From positions 1 to 64,000 of the forward strand of contig JAKJJU010000008.1 of NCBI GenBank assembly GCA_021713295.1: a stretch of DNA of 64,000 bases, written 5' to 3'. Source of the stretch: Thiotrichales bacterium 19S3-11. Its GTDB lineage: Bacteria > Pseudomonadota > Gammaproteobacteria > Francisellales > Francisellaceae. How positions within the stretch are numbered: the first letter of the stretch is position 1; each line of letters begins with the position of its first letter. Positions 27,017 through 36,899 of this stretch are shown here, piece after piece. Made by a program: the position numbers and the translations under genes. Below the pieces are notes generated by a model. It did no database searches, was not told the DNA's origin, and saw only the letters and a program-made list of their open reading frames with translations.

Positions 27017-28984
27017 TTAATCACCCTGAGGTATAGGATCACCTAAATCTTTATTAGGCTTAGCTGGTTTTTCAGTTTCAGTATCTTCCGATGCTTTGGT
27101 TTCACCTTTTGTTTTATCCTGATTATTTTTCTTTTTTTCTCCCAAACTTACAGTCCAATCACCAGGTTCACGTACTTCTTGACGATCCATTAAATCATCA
27201 ACTTGCGCCGCATCTAAAGTTTCATATTTCATTAATGCATCAGCCATTGAATGTAGTATATCAACATTATCAGTTAACAAGCGATAAGCACGAGCATAAT
27301 TACGATCAATAATATCACGCACTTCAACATCAATGTTTGCAGCTGTTTTTTCAGAAAATGCTGGAGCAGAGTTTCTACCCATTGAATGCCCCAAAAATGG
27401 ATGCTCATCTTCTTCAGCATATAGTAATGGGCCCATTTTATCTGATAGCCCCCACTTAGTTACCATGCTACGTGCGATATTTGTAGCAACTTGAATATCA
27501 TTAGCTGCACCGGTTGTGACATTCTCATCGCCAAAAATAAGCGCTTCAGCAATACGGCCACCGTACAAAGATGATAAACGACTCTCTAATTCTTCTTTAC
27601 TTTGACTAACTTGATCGCCTTCAGGTAAATACATCGTCACACCCAAAGCTCTGCCTCGTGGAATAATACTAACCTTATAAACCGGGTCATGTGACGGTAC
27701 TAAGCGCCCGATAATAGCATGTCCGGCTTCGTGATATGCCGTTAAACGCTTCTCATTTTCACTCATAGCCATTGAGCGGCGTTCACTACCCATTAAAATT
27801 TTATCTTTGGCCAATTCTAACTCTTCCATGCCAACTTTAGTCTTATTAAATCGAGCTGCAAATAATGCTGCTTCATTAACAAGATTAGCCAACTGTGCAC
27901 CAGAGAATCCCGGTGTACCACGTGCAACCCAATCTGCACGCACATCATCACCAAGTGGCACATTTTTCATATGCACTTTCAAAATTTGTTCTCGCCCTTT
28001 AACTGAAGGTAAACCAACCGTCACTTCACGGTCAAAGCGACCAGGTCGCAATAACGCAGGGTCCAATACATCCGGTCTATTCGTTGCTGCAATAACAATA
28101 ACGCCTTCATTACCCGAAAAACCATCCATTTCAACAAGCATCTGGTTCAGTGTCTGTTCACGCTCATCATGCCCTCCGCCTAAACCAGCACCACGATGAC
28201 GACCCACTGCATCAATTTCATCAATAAATATAATACATGGTGAACGTTTCTTAGCTTGTTCAAACATATCACGCACACGAGAAGCACCAACACCTACAAA
28301 CATTTCAACAAAGTCTGAGCCAGAAATTGAGAAAAAAGGAACCTTTGCTTCCCCTGCAATTGCTCTAGCTAATAGTGTCTTACCTGTTCCTGGTGGTCCA
28401 ACCATTAATACACCTCGAGGTATTTTACCTCCTAAGCGTTGATACTTCGTTGGATCACGTAAAAAATCTATAATTTCTGCGACTTCTTCTTTTGCTTCAT
28501 CAACACCTGCCACATCATCAAGGGTTACCTTAACTTGATCTTCACCTAATAATTTAGCCTTGCTCTTACCAAATGAAAAAGCACCGCCTTTTCCTCCACC
28601 ACTCATTGCCCGCATGAGGAAAATCCAGATAATCACCAATAAAATTATTGGGAATCCATTAATTAACAATCTTAATAAAACGCTATCTTGTTGAGGAGGC
28701 TTCGCTGTAATATCGACTTTATGCTTAAGCATTTGGTCAACCACAAATGGATCATTCCAAGGTAAATAAGTAACAAAATGCTGTCCCGAAGTCGTTCTTC
28801 CTGTAATGGTTCTACCATCAATAGAAACCGAACCAACCTGATTATTATCAACCTGACTAATAAAATTAGAATAACTTAACTTATTGGTGGAAGCAGTTTG
28901 GCGGTTAAAACTAGAAAATAAAGCAATTAATATGCCTGCAACTACCACCCAAAATAACACATTCTTCCACATATCATTTTTCAT
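27017..28984 (-). CDS. ftsH: ATP-dependent zinc metalloprotease FtsH
   Basis: Membrane-anchored AAA+ protease, 655 residues. Two N-terminal helices (about 8-26 and 110-127) flank a periplasmic domain. The AAA module has Walker A GPPGTGKT, Walker [13 protein letters not shown] and the SRH arginines in RPGRFDREV. The zinc site is HEAGH. The C-terminal tail is rich in Lys/Glu/Asp/Pro. AGAGGT lies 10 bases before the ATG. It degrades misfolded membrane proteins and, in enterics, LpxC and sigma32, relevant to the heat-shock operon at 10-13 kb. No CTTGAAA element was seen upstream. Confidence 0.99.
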   Translation of the reverse strand: MKNDMWKNVLFWVVVAGILIALFSSFNRQTASTNKLSYSNFISQVDNNQVGSVSIDGRTITGRTTSGQHFVTYLPWNDPFVVDQMLKHKVDITAKPPQQDSVLLRLLINGFPIILLVIIWIFLMRAMSGGGKGGAFSFGKSKAKLLGEDQVKVTLDDVAGVDEAKEEVAEIIDFLRDPTKYQRLGGKIPRGVLMVGPPGTGKTLLARAIAGEAKVPFFSISGSDFVEMFVGVGASRVRDMFEQAKKRSPCIIFIDEIDAVGRHRGAGLGGGHDEREQTLNQMLVEMDGFSGNEGVIVIAATNRPDVLDPALLRPGRFDREVTVGLPSVKGREQILKVHMKNVPLGDDVRADWVARGTPGFSGAQLANLVNEAALFAARFNKTKVGMEELELAKDKILMGSERRSMAMSENEKRLTAYHEAGHAIIGRLVPSHDPVYKVSIIPRGRALGVTMYLPEGDQVSQSKEELESRLSSLYGGRIAEALIFGDENVTTGAANDIQVATNIARSMVTKWGLSDKMGPLLYAEEDEHPFLGHSMGRNSAPAFSEKTAANIDVEVRDIIDRNYARAYRLLTDNVDILHSMADALMKYETLDAAQVDDLMDRQEVREPGDWTVSLGEKKKNNQDKTKGETKASEDTETEKPAKPNKDLGDPIPQGD

Positions 28985-29072
28985 CTAAAAGCGACCTCTA
29001 CCTTCTTAAAAATAACCAAATGCAACAATAAGTATAACATAATGATCTGTTAGTATCATCTCTAGTTCATTT

Positions 29073-30779
29073 TCATTGCGTTGAGCACATGATAGCACCA
29101 TAAGCTTCAAGTTGCCAATCCCCTGTAGCAAATTGATGTGCAATTGGAATCATTCTACCAGCGCCAAATGACCGATGCTGGAGGCGAATAATTGGTGGTG
29201 CTTGCTTGCGTTTAAACTCAGCTTTATCAATTAAAGTTAAAATTTCTCTTATTTCATGCTCATTCAACGCACTAGCTCGTTGTTTTAAATGAGCTAACTC
29301 ATCATCATCCAGCAAATCACCTTCAATTGAAAGTTTTAATACGGCATCAAGCAAATCATAATCTGGTAGACTATCTGAATCCTTTTGATCTTCAGAAAGT
29401 TCTGCTGATGGTGCTTTTTCAATGATGGCTCGAGGAATTATATTATCATGATTCATGTTGATGTAATTAGCCACCTCATAAACATCTGTTTTATACAAAT
29501 CACCAATAATATTAATTCCTCCATTCATATCACCATAAAGTGTTGCATAACCAACTGACAACTCACTTTTATTTCCACAGGATATAACCAATAGCCCAAA
29601 CTCATTAGCATACTCCATAACAATCCTACCACGAATGCGTGCCTGCATATTTTCACAAGTTAAACGCGATGGTTGTTTGTTAAATGCATCATTAAAAAGC
29701 CTACAACTTAATTGATAATCTTCAGCAATTGCTCGATTATACAATTTAACACCTAAATTTTGACAAAGCACTTCAGAGTCTTTAACACTTCCCTCAGATG
29801 AGTAAATTGAAGGCATTGTTATTGCATGTACTTGCTCAGGTCCAAGCGCCAAGGTTGCTATGACTAGCGTCAAAGCACTATCTATTCCTCCTGATAGTGC
29901 AATAACAACCCCTTTAAATTGACATTTATTAACATAATCGTATAAACCAAGCTTCATTTGCTCTAAAAAAAACGCAGCCTTCGGTGCTACCACATAATCT
30001 ACTAAAGAACTATTTCGTTGAGTATCCGCTGTTACTGTTTCTACCGACTCTACGAATGACGGCAATTGATCCTTTAGCTGTCCTAGCTTTGAAACTAAAA
30101 AACTTGCCCCATCATAGACAATATCATCATAACCACCCACTTGATTCACATAGAAACAAGGGACGCTCAAAGTTACTGCTAATTGACTAAGTAAATCAAC
30201 GCGCCGCTTATGCTTATTATACTCAGAGGGCGAGCTATTTAAAGTGACAACGCAATCAAGTTCAGCAACATGATTTTTTAACTTTTCTATTGGGTGATGT
30301 GAATATAACTTTTGATTTTGATCCCATAGATCTTCACAAATTAAAATACCTATTTTTTTCCCTTTATGTTCAAAAATTGGTAGTTGATCTCCTGCATGAA
30401 AATGTCTTGGCTCATTAAATATATTATAGCTTGGCAATAACTGTTTATGGTAAGTGTAAATAATTTCACCTAAATAGATCACAAGGGCAGAATTATGGTA
30501 TTGCTTACCTTGATTAACATTTTCTGTAATACACCCTAATATAATGACGCAGTTATATTGTTTTGATAGCTCAAGCAACTGCGCTAGATAATCATTTTGT
30601 TTTGCTATAAATCCTTTTCTTTCAACAAGGTCAAAAACATAATATCCACTTAACGCTAACTCTGAAAAGACAATTAAATCAGTCTCATGAGCTTTTTCTA
30701 TAATCACTTGCCGTATCTTTTGATAGTTATATTTAAAATTACCAATAATATAGTCAAGCTGAGCAATTGTTACGTTCAT
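29073..30779 (-). CDS. nadE: glutamine-dependent NAD+ synthetase
   Basis: Makes NAD from deamido-NAD using glutamine ammonia. The 568-residue protein is a fusion: an N-terminal nitrilase-like glutaminase (about 1-260; Glu in FSELALSGYYVFDL, Lys in YHKQLLP, Cys in GILICEDLWD) and a C-terminal synthetase with the P-loop SGGIDSALT and SVGYATLYGDMNGG. This is the short proteobacterial form. It follows yadH on the minus strand. Confidence 0.97.
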   Translation of the reverse strand: MNVTIAQLDYIIGNFKYNYQKIRQVIIEKAHETDLIVFSELALSGYYVFDLVERKGFIAKQNDYLAQLLELSKQYNCVIILGCITENVNQGKQYHNSALVIYLGEIIYTYHKQLLPSYNIFNEPRHFHAGDQLPIFEHKGKKIGILICEDLWDQNQKLYSHHPIEKLKNHVAELDCVVTLNSSPSEYNKHKRRVDLLSQLAVTLSVPCFYVNQVGGYDDIVYDGASFLVSKLGQLKDQLPSFVESVETVTADTQRNSSLVDYVVAPKAAFFLEQMKLGLYDYVNKCQFKGVVIALSGGIDSALTLVIATLALGPEQVHAITMPSIYSSEGSVKDSEVLCQNLGVKLYNRAIAEDYQLSCRLFNDAFNKQPSRLTCENMQARIRGRIVMEYANEFGLLVISCGNKSELSVGYATLYGDMNGGINIIGDLYKTDVYEVANYINMNHDNIIPRAIIEKAPSAELSEDQKDSDSLPDYDLLDAVLKLSIEGDLLDDDELAHLKQRASALNEHEIREILTLIDKAEFKRKQAPPIIRLQHRSFGAGRMIPIAHQFATGDWQLEAYGAIMCSTQ

Positions 30780-30812
30780 TTATAAATCCAATTTTTTATT
30801 TTACTGGTAGGA

Positions 30813-31586
30813 TTAAGATTTAATTTTGACACCACGTTTGATGCAATGATAACAAACCATATATAAAATAATAATCACCAAACAAACCATTGATGCGGCA
30901 AACCATGGACTAATAATTTTAGCACCTAGGCTAGCATAGCGAAAAAAGTCAACAATATAGAAAATTGGATTAAATTGCGCAATGGCTCTCCAAAGTGGAG
31001 GCAACATAGACAAACTAAAAAAGACCCCTCCTAAATAAGTTAGTGGTAATAAAAAGAATGTAGAAACCACCTGAGTATCATCAAATTTTTGAGAAAAAAT
31101 ACCATTAACCAAACCGCCTAGTGCAAATGCAACGCTACTTAATAACAAAGCAACAATCATTAATGGTAAAGAATAAATACTTAATGCACCAAATAGCATT
31201 GCAACAATACTTACCAAAACACCAACAATAAGACCACGAAACACGGCACCTGAGACATAACCAAAAATCATAATATGCGCATTTAATGGCGCAATATACA
31301 TTTCTTCAATACAACGAGAAAAACGATCACCAAAAAATGAACCAACAATATTTGCATAAGTATTGTTAGTCACAGCCATAACAATAAGCCCTGGTGTAAT
31401 ATAGTGAATATAAGAAACACCATGTATATAGCCAACCCTTGAACCAATTACCTTACCAAATATTAAAAAATATAATGTCATTGTAATGACAGAAGGTAGT
31501 AAACTTTGAGGCCAAATACGAAAAATTCGTGTTACCTCTTTATAAAATATAGCTAAAAATGCAAACCAATAATCACGTAATGTCAT
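30813..31586 (-). CDS. yadH: ABC-2 type permease, YadH-like
   Basis: A six-helix ABC-2 permease. ATG 31586 gives 257 residues, the size of YadH, with GGGG six bases upstream; an in-frame ATG at 31607 also has a possible ribosome site and would overlap the ATPase gene. The region RIWPQSLLPSVITMTLYFL is diagnostic of the YadH branch. It pairs with the ATPase gene just upstream. The exported substrate of YadGH is not known. Confidence 0.92.
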   Translation of the reverse strand: MTLRDYWFAFLAIFYKEVTRIFRIWPQSLLPSVITMTLYFLIFGKVIGSRVGYIHGVSYIHYITPGLIVMAVTNNTYANIVGSFFGDRFSRCIEEMYIAPLNAHIMIFGYVSGAVFRGLIVGVLVSIVAMLFGALSIYSLPLMIVALLLSSVAFALGGLVNGIFSQKFDDTQVVSTFFLLPLTYLGGVFFSLSMLPPLWRAIAQFNPIFYIVDFFRYASLGAKIISPWFAASMVCLVIIILYMVCYHCIKRGVKIKS

Positions 31587-31600
31587 AATATTCCCCAAAC

Positions 31601-32566
31601 CTAGCATGTTGTTCCATTATTTTGACGAACTAAATCAATAAATAACTGCTCAAGCCTTGCCTTTTTATTTCTTGCACTAATAACTTGAATATGATGACTG
31701 GTCAAAACACTAAAAATATCATTTAATGTGTATGATTTATCTACCGTTACTTCCAAAGTCAAGGGGTCAGGTAACTGCACTTGAAGCGCTGTTGCATCAT
31801 TTAAGTGGTTGATACTCTCTAGAGGCGTTTTCAAATCAAATACAAAAGTTTCTTTATCTAAATTCCTTAATAACGATCTCATATCTGTATTAGCGAATAC
31901 TTTACCCTTATTCATTAATGCGATACGATTACACATATTCTCAGCTTCTTCTAGATAATGAGTGGTCAAAATAATGGTTAGACCTTCCTCTTTATTCAAC
32001 TTAGTAAGCACTTCCCACATTGCATGACGAATCTCAACATCAACACCTGCCGTAGGCTCATCCAGTATCAATAACTTAGGATTATGAACTAAAGCTCTTG
32101 CAATCATTAATCGGCGTTTCATGCCTCCAGATAAATACCGAATTTGCGCATCCCTTTTATCCCATAAATGCATTTCTTTTAATCGCATTTCAGCACGTTT
32201 TTTTGCTTCAGCACGACGAATACCAAAATAACCTGCTTGATTAATTAAAATATGCATTGGCGTTTCAAAAATTGCTAAATTAACTTCCTGCGGCATAACA
32301 CCTAATAAGCACTTAGCTTTTGAGGGATTTGCATCTAAATCAACGTCAAAAATACGAATTTTACCGCTAGTTTTAGTCACCAATGACGAAATCATACCAA
32401 TTGTTGTGGATTTTCCTGCTCCATTAGGCCCTAATAAGGCAAAAAAATCGCCTGAATTAACCGATAATGAGATATCATCAACTGCCTTAAACCCATCGCT
32501 ATGACCCTCAATTGGTTTATAAACCTTTGTAACATGTTCAATAGACAATGCGGTTACACTACTCAT
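31601..32566 (-). CDS. yadG: ABC transporter ATP-binding protein, YadG-like
   Basis: A 321-residue ATPase with Walker A GPNGAGKS, signature LSGGMKRRLMIARAL, Walker B LLILDEPTAGVD and H-loop TTHYLEEAE, as in drug/polysaccharide exporters of the ABC-2 type. A C-terminal domain of about 90 residues follows. It is immediately upstream of the permease gene. Confidence 0.94.
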   Translation of the reverse strand: MSSVTALSIEHVTKVYKPIEGHSDGFKAVDDISLSVNSGDFFALLGPNGAGKSTTIGMISSLVTKTSGKIRIFDVDLDANPSKAKCLLGVMPQEVNLAIFETPMHILINQAGYFGIRRAEAKKRAEMRLKEMHLWDKRDAQIRYLSGGMKRRLMIARALVHNPKLLILDEPTAGVDVEIRHAMWEVLTKLNKEEGLTIILTTHYLEEAENMCNRIALMNKGKVFANTDMRSLLRNLDKETFVFDLKTPLESINHLNDATALQVQLPDPLTLEVTVDKSYTLNDIFSVLTSHHIQVISARNKKARLEQLFIDLVRQNNGTTC

Positions 32567-32808
32567 AAAACAACCTTAAATGTATATCTATTTTAAATTT
32601 ATAAACATATATAGCAATTAGAACGCTAACATCATAATCGGCTTCTAATCGAATGAAAAGCAATAAACTTGCAATGCATATTTTTTTTTAAAAACGCTTG
32701 ATAATTAATGATGTTCTGCGCATCGAAAAATCAATGATAAGCGCATATTACCAAAGATAAGACTTAATATATAAACATTATTTTATATCGAAAAATACGA
32801 TAAATAAA

Positions 32809-32896
32809 TGGTGCCCGGGGCCGGACTCGAACCGGCACGGAAGTTACTTCCGAGGGATTTTAAGTCCCTTGCGTCTACCAATTTCGCCACCCGGGC
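32809..32896 (-). tRNA. tRNA-Leu (anticodon TAA), with encoded CCA
   Basis: Acceptor arms GCCCGGG/CCCGGGC pair; the anticodon loop reads CTTAAAA with TAA; a long variable arm and TTCGA T-loop follow. CCA is at 32811-32809. It is the last gene of a four-tRNA operon, the leuZ position of the E. coli glyW-cysT-leuZ operon. Confidence 0.97.
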
Positions 32897-32906
32897 AGCA
32901 TATTTT

Positions 32907-32980
32907 TGGAGGCTGAGACCGGAATCGAACCGGTGTCCAAGGCTTTGCAGGCCTCTGCATAACCACTTTGCTACTCAGCC
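32907..32980 (-). tRNA. tRNA-Cys (anticodon GCA), with encoded CCA
   Basis: Acceptor GGCTGAG/CTCAGCC; anticodon loop CTGCAAA; discriminator U, as required for Cys identity; CCA encoded. It is third in the tRNA operon. Confidence 0.97.
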
Positions 32981-32984
32981 CAAC

Positions 32985-33060
32985 TGGAGCGGGAAACGGG
33001 ACTCGAACCCGCGACCCCAACCTTGGCAAGGTTGTGCTCTACCAGCTGAGCTATTCCCGC
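32985..33060 (-). tRNA. tRNA-Gly (anticodon GCC), copy 2, with encoded CCA
   Basis: Acceptor GCGGGAA paired with TTCCCGC; anticodon loop TTGCCAA; discriminator U; CCA encoded. The 73-base body is identical to the copy at 33142-33214. Confidence 0.97.
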
Positions 33061-33138
33061 AGCAAGTTTTTTATAAATTGCTACCAAGTTAAACTTCAAA
33101 CTTTTAAGTTTCGCTTACTTAAATTATTACTCACTAAT

Positions 33139-33214
33139 TGGAGCGGGAAACGGGACTCGAACCCGCGACCCCAACCTTGGCAAGGTTGTGCTCTACCAGC
33201 TGAGCTATTCCCGC
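33139..33214 (-). tRNA. tRNA-Gly (anticodon GCC), copy 1, with encoded CCA
   Basis: Same sequence as the downstream copy; first gene after the promoter at 33228-33255. About 78 AT-rich bases separate the two copies. Confidence 0.97.
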
Positions 33215-33227
33215 GAAACTGAAAGTC

Positions 33228-33255
33228 ATTATACGGCGCGAGCTTATATTGTCAA
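33228..33255 (-). promoter_or_regulatory. consensus sigma70 promoter of the Gly-Gly-Cys-Leu tRNA operon
   Basis: Minus-strand TTGACA (33255-33250) and TATAAT (33233-33228), both perfect, with a 16-base spacer. The predicted start is only a few bases before the mature tRNA-Gly 5' end. Confidence 0.85.
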
Positions 33256-33296
33256 CACTCGATTTCACCTTTTTAAACTTTTTTATTTCCTATTGA

Positions 33297-33722
33297 TTAA
33301 TGCGCGTACAGTTCATGCTCAGCAAAGAAAAAAGCAACTTCTTGAGTCGCCGTTTCTCTTGCATCAGAACCGTGAACAGCATTTGCATCAATGCTATCTG
33401 CAAAGTCAGCACGTATTGTACCTGGCGCTGCTTCCTTAGGGTTGGTAGCTCCCATTAAATCACGATTTTTCAAGATTGCATTTTCGCCTTCTAATACCTG
33501 AACCATCACAGGACCAGAAATCATAAACTTAACCAAATCTTTAAAAAATGGACGCTCTTTATGCACCGCATAAAACTGAGAAGCTTCTCTCTCAGACAAA
33601 TACATCATTTTAGATGCAACCACTTTCAAGCCTGCTTTTTCAAAGCGGCTATATATTTCACCAATTACATTTTTTGCAACTGCATCAGGTTTAATAATTG
33701 ATAACGTACGTTCTACTGCCAT
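33297..33722 (-). CDS. ndk: nucleoside diphosphate kinase
   Basis: Balances NTP pools through a phospho-His intermediate. It is 141 residues, normal length. The catalytic His is in the family motif [20 protein letters not shown] and [14 protein letters not shown] are also typical. GAGGAG lies 6 bases before the ATG. It is encoded between the tRNA operon and tRNA-Phe. Confidence 0.98.
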   Translation of the reverse strand: MAVERTLSIIKPDAVAKNVIGEIYSRFEKAGLKVVASKMMYLSEREASQFYAVHKERPFFKDLVKFMISGPVMVQVLEGENAILKNRDLMGATNPKEAAPGTIRADFADSIDANAVHGSDARETATQEVAFFFAEHELYAH

Positions 33723-33856
33723 TTTTTTCTCCTCATATTTATAGCAAATATCACTGACAAAAATTTTTAAAATCTTGTGATCGGCATTATAATAGAGTCA
33801 ATTCAATATGCCCAGAGCTCAATATAATTTTTTATGAAAATTTCTTCAAAAAGCGC

Positions 33857-33885
33857 TTGACCTAGCTATAAGAATTCGGTTTAAT
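33857..33885 (+). promoter_or_regulatory. sigma70 promoter of tRNA-Phe
   Basis: TTGACC (33857-33862) and TTTAAT (33880-33885) with a 17-base spacer, placing the start just before the tRNA. Confidence 0.7.
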
Positions 33886-33895
33886 ACGTCACATC

Positions 33896-33971
<76 letters not shown>

Positions 33972-34111
33972 TCATTTAAACCCATATCAATCAACAGATT
34001 AGTGAACAATATATTTATAAATTATTACTTCTTAAAATCACTAATGGGTACCGCAGGGGTACCAAGAATTTCTGACCTTCTTCATTTTGGCGTTAATTGA
34101 GTAATTGTCTG

Positions 34112-34591
34112 CTATCCGTCTTTGTTCAAGCTTCTTGTAGTAGTTTTTCCATTTTCATTATTTTCATAATGATAAAAAATGGCTGCGGAACTTTTTAGCT
34201 TTTCTTCTGCATCAAGAATTTTAGCATGAGTCATAACAATCTCAGTAATGTCATACTCTTTATCATCAAACAAAGTTTTTTCTAAATTTTTATTTTCATT
34301 GAAAGAAAGCCAATAGTTAGGTGTGCGCTTTTTACTATCTTCTAGATTAACATAGGCTCCTTTTTCAACTAAATAATTCACAATATCAAAACGATTATAT
34401 TTGGCAGCAAGATGTAAAAGCGATCGCCCCTTACCGTCTATTTGATTAACATCGGCTCCTTCTTCAACTAATGACTTAAATTCAATAAACTGATTCACCT
34501 CATTGTCTGAATCATCATCAGCTAATTGTTCACTATTTTTGATTAGGCTAACTAATTTAACATCAAGACGTTTTGGTTGTTTTGTTTTCAT
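34112..34591 (-). CDS. small ankyrin-repeat protein
   Basis: A 159-residue protein without signal peptide. Residues ~45-105 form about two ankyrin repeats (DGKGRSLLHLAAKYNRFDIV, then NYLVEKGAYVNLEDSKKRTP). The N-terminus and C-terminus are charged and unassigned. GGAGGGG 5 bases before the ATG is a strong ribosome site. Ankyrin repeats bind other proteins; the partner is unknown. It could be a chromosomal housekeeping protein or a secreted effector. It follows tRNA-Phe and precedes the dGTPase gene on the opposite side. Confidence 0.8.
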   Translation of the reverse strand: MKTKQPKRLDVKLVSLIKNSEQLADDDSDNEVNQFIEFKSLVEEGADVNQIDGKGRSLLHLAAKYNRFDIVNYLVEKGAYVNLEDSKKRTPNYWLSFNENKNLEKTLFDDKEYDITEIVMTHAKILDAEEKLKSSAAIFYHYENNENGKTTTRSLNKDG

Positions 34592-34731
34592 AAATCCCCT
34601 CCCATGCTTATTTTAAAATTACAATGTATTATATGTAGATACCAAGCTGAAATACATGGAATATTTATTACAAAATTAACTAGAAACAACTCAATTTAAA
34701 TATATAGTTATCACTTAGATAACATATAGAA

Positions 34732-36033
34732 CTACCCTATCACATCAAATGTATTTTGTTCATTCACACCAAATAATCTGCGATGCATTTTAAATAGAAA
34801 TTGATCGGTCATACCACTGATGTAATCAGCAATAACGCGCATTTTTTGTGCTTCATCTTGAGCTATTTCATATTTTTGATACTCTTCTTTTGGCATTAAT
34901 TTAGGCCTTACAACAAAAACATCAAATACCTGCATAATTGCGCGCATTCCACCTTGACGAATTGACTTTACATGTTGACTGTTTATCATTCTATCTTTTA
35001 CTAAGTCTTTTAGTTTTTTAATAAAATCACTGGTTGTCTTGTCTCTAAACTCTACATTATACTTCAATAACGGTTCTGAAAAATTAGTCATTATTTTTAT
35101 TTGTATCTCAAGCATTACTTTATGAACTAATTGACTAATAGCTTCTTTAGGTTTCTGATGATCATTTGAGAATAGGTCATCAACCAGACTTTCTCCCATA
35201 AAGCTTTTAATTTCATTACTAGTATCAATATCTTCCTTATTGATCAACTTAAAAAATAAAGCATCTTCTAAATCATGAATGCTATATGAAATCTCATCTG
35301 CAATATCCATAATACTACAATCAAACGTTTTATATTGTGCTTTATCATTCTTATTTAGTTGCTGAAATTCATCCCTGTCATAGCCACTTTCAAACTCAGA
35401 AGTGACTTTATTAACAATGTCTTCTTCTTCATCATAATAGCACTTAGGTGGCAACCAATCATCCTGTTTAATTAGATTATTTTTATCCTCTATAGCTCTA
35501 TTTTCTGTTTTTGGAAATTTAGAATATTTAACCGGATATTTAAGTACACCTAATAAAGTTCTTTTTGTCAAATTCAAAGGGGATATTTTAGTAATTAACC
35601 TTAGTGTTTGCGCATTACCTTCAAAGCCTCCAAAATTACGCATTTTATAATTTAATGCAACTTCTCCAGAGTGTCCAAATGGTGGATGACCAATATCATG
35701 AAGTAAACCAATCGTAAAAAGTAAAGATTCAATATCATGACTTTGACTTTTTATAAATTCACAAGCTTCAGTATCTGCAATACTATTAACTCTACCTCTT
35801 AAACTACGCAAGATATTTTGTGCAATTGAAGCAACTTCAATTGAGTGTGTTAGTCGATTTCTATGAAAATCAGATTCATTTCCACTAACAATTTGTAACT
35901 TGCCTTGAAGTCTTCTAAAAGGAAATGAATGAATTACTCGACAGCAATCACGCTCATAAGCACTTCGATGATCATCTAACTTTTCCGCAATCCCTTTTAG
36001 TCTATGAGTATGCCAACAGCCATTATTACTCAT
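34732..36033 (-). CDS. dgt: deoxyguanosinetriphosphate triphosphohydrolase (dGTPase, HD domain)
   Basis: Cleaves dGTP to deoxyguanosine and triphosphate. The HD metal ligands are visible in HRNRLTHSIEVASIAQNIL (His), LLHDIGHPPFGHSGE (HD and second His) and the later IMDIADEISYSIHDLED (Asp). ATG 36033 gives 433 residues and has AGGGG upstream; the longer reading to 36105 adds a hydrophobic stretch unlike the family. It is shorter than E. coli Dgt (505). It is divergent from the mazE-like gene. Similar enzymes lower dNTP pools, and some act in phage defence. Confidence 0.92.
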   Translation of the reverse strand: MSNNGCWHTHRLKGIAEKLDDHRSAYERDCCRVIHSFPFRRLQGKLQIVSGNESDFHRNRLTHSIEVASIAQNILRSLRGRVNSIADTEACEFIKSQSHDIESLLFTIGLLHDIGHPPFGHSGEVALNYKMRNFGGFEGNAQTLRLITKISPLNLTKRTLLGVLKYPVKYSKFPKTENRAIEDKNNLIKQDDWLPPKCYYDEEEDIVNKVTSEFESGYDRDEFQQLNKNDKAQYKTFDCSIMDIADEISYSIHDLEDALFFKLINKEDIDTSNEIKSFMGESLVDDLFSNDHQKPKEAISQLVHKVMLEIQIKIMTNFSEPLLKYNVEFRDKTTSDFIKKLKDLVKDRMINSQHVKSIRQGGMRAIMQVFDVFVVRPKLMPKEEYQKYEIAQDEAQKMRVIADYISGMTDQFLFKMHRRLFGVNEQNTFDVIG

Positions 36034-36103
36034 CTCAATACCCCTAATTAGCTTTAAAGATAAAAATAAGTATAACGTTAAATAAAATATTGGAATACAC
36101 ATC

Positions 36104-36358
36104 ATGACTACGCATGCAAAAATTCAAAAATGGGGAAATGGCCTTGGATTAGGTATCTCTGGTATTATTCGTGAATTACCAAAATTTAAAGAAGGCACCA
36201 AAGTTGAAATTGAAGTCACTGAAAATGGATTTACAGTTACAAAAGCACAAAAATGTAGGCAACTTCCTTTTACAGAGTCTGAACTACTAGATGACTTATC
36301 TCCTGAAGGTGCACATACTGACTTACTTGCATCGCCTTTAGCAAGTGAAATAGAGTAA
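36104..36358 (+). CDS. MazE/AbrB-type antitoxin
   Basis: An 84-residue SpoVT/AbrB-like DNA-binding antitoxin. The swapped-hairpin domain is in AKIQKWGNGLGLGISGII, followed by KVEIEVTENGFTVTK. The C-terminal acidic tail (about 50-84) is where MazE proteins hold the toxin. The start lies in the leader of the divergent dGTPase gene. It ends 6 bases before the toxin gene, the usual TA layout. Confidence 0.88.
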   Translation: MTTHAKIQKWGNGLGLGISGIIRELPKFKEGTKVEIEVTENGFTVTKAQKCRQLPFTESELLDDLSPEGAHTDLLASPLASEIE

Positions 36359-36364
36359 CCAATT

Positions 36365-36724
36365 ATGCCTAAACCCTACATCCCTGATCGAAATCATATC
36401 ATATGGTTTGACTTTGAACCTACCAAAGGCAAAGGAATTGGTAAATACTGTCCTACTTTTGTATTATCTTCAAAACAGTATAATCAATCTACTGGCCTAG
36501 TTATTTGCTGCCCTATTAGCACAAGTATTCGTAGCACAAAAACTGAAGTACCAATCTCTAATCTTGAACAACCTTCTGTAATTGCTGCAAGTTTAATTCA
36601 AACTCTTTCTTGGAAAGAAAGAAAAGCAAAATTCATTACAAATGCTGATACTGATGTAATAAATCAAGTGCTCTATCGAATTATTCCATTAATTGGTGCC
36701 GAAAAACTTTTTAACACGCTATAA
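36365..36724 (+). CDS. MazF/PemK-like toxin, catalytic Arg replaced
   Basis: A 119-residue member of the MazF endoribonuclease family, starting like E. coli MazF/ChpB: YIPDRNHIIWFDFEPTKGKG, then PTFVLSSKQYNQSTG and CCPISTS. Where MazF has GHRP with catalytic Arg29, this protein has KYCP, so position 29 is Cys. The Thr region is kept as ISTS. It may be an inactivated or altered toxin still paired with its antitoxin. Confidence 0.88.
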   Translation: MPKPYIPDRNHIIWFDFEPTKGKGIGKYCPTFVLSSKQYNQSTGLVICCPISTSIRSTKTEVPISNLEQPSVIAASLIQTLSWKERKAKFITNADTDVINQVLYRIIPLIGAEKLFNTL

Positions 36725-36899
36725 TTATTTTGTGATAACTAAAATTTAAGTCTGACCTTTTTGATTAAAAAGCAAACAAAATAAAAAAGTACCAACAAAG
36801 TTAATTTTAATAAAATTCATAAAAGGCATTGCATCAACCTTAAAAATACGCTAAAAAACCACTTAAACTTAAGAGAAATTAAATAGACTTGACTGTATT

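Noticed and set aside
27000-27020. GGTGA/TCACC hairpin at the end of ftsH as terminator
   Set aside because: The stem overlaps the coding end and is not followed by a T tract on the minus strand.
27807-28199. Forward-strand 130-codon open frame opposite ftsH
   Set aside because: Antisense shadow of the conserved AAA domain; composition is atypical.
32985-33214. Repeated 73-base units suggesting a repeat array
   Set aside because: They are two tRNA-Gly genes with cloverleaf structure, not a CRISPR or mobile repeat.
32808-33222. Several open frames across the tRNA cluster
   Set aside because: They are translations of four tRNA genes; repeated peptide segments come from the two identical tRNA-Gly genes.
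33972-36724. Integrated prophage or genomic island next to tRNA-Phe
   Set aside because: There is no integrase and no second copy of the tRNA 3' end in the window, so only an accessory patch is claimed.
36748-36776. AT-rich palindrome after the MazF-like gene as a terminator
   Set aside because: The stem is almost only A/T and gives no convincing stable hairpin.
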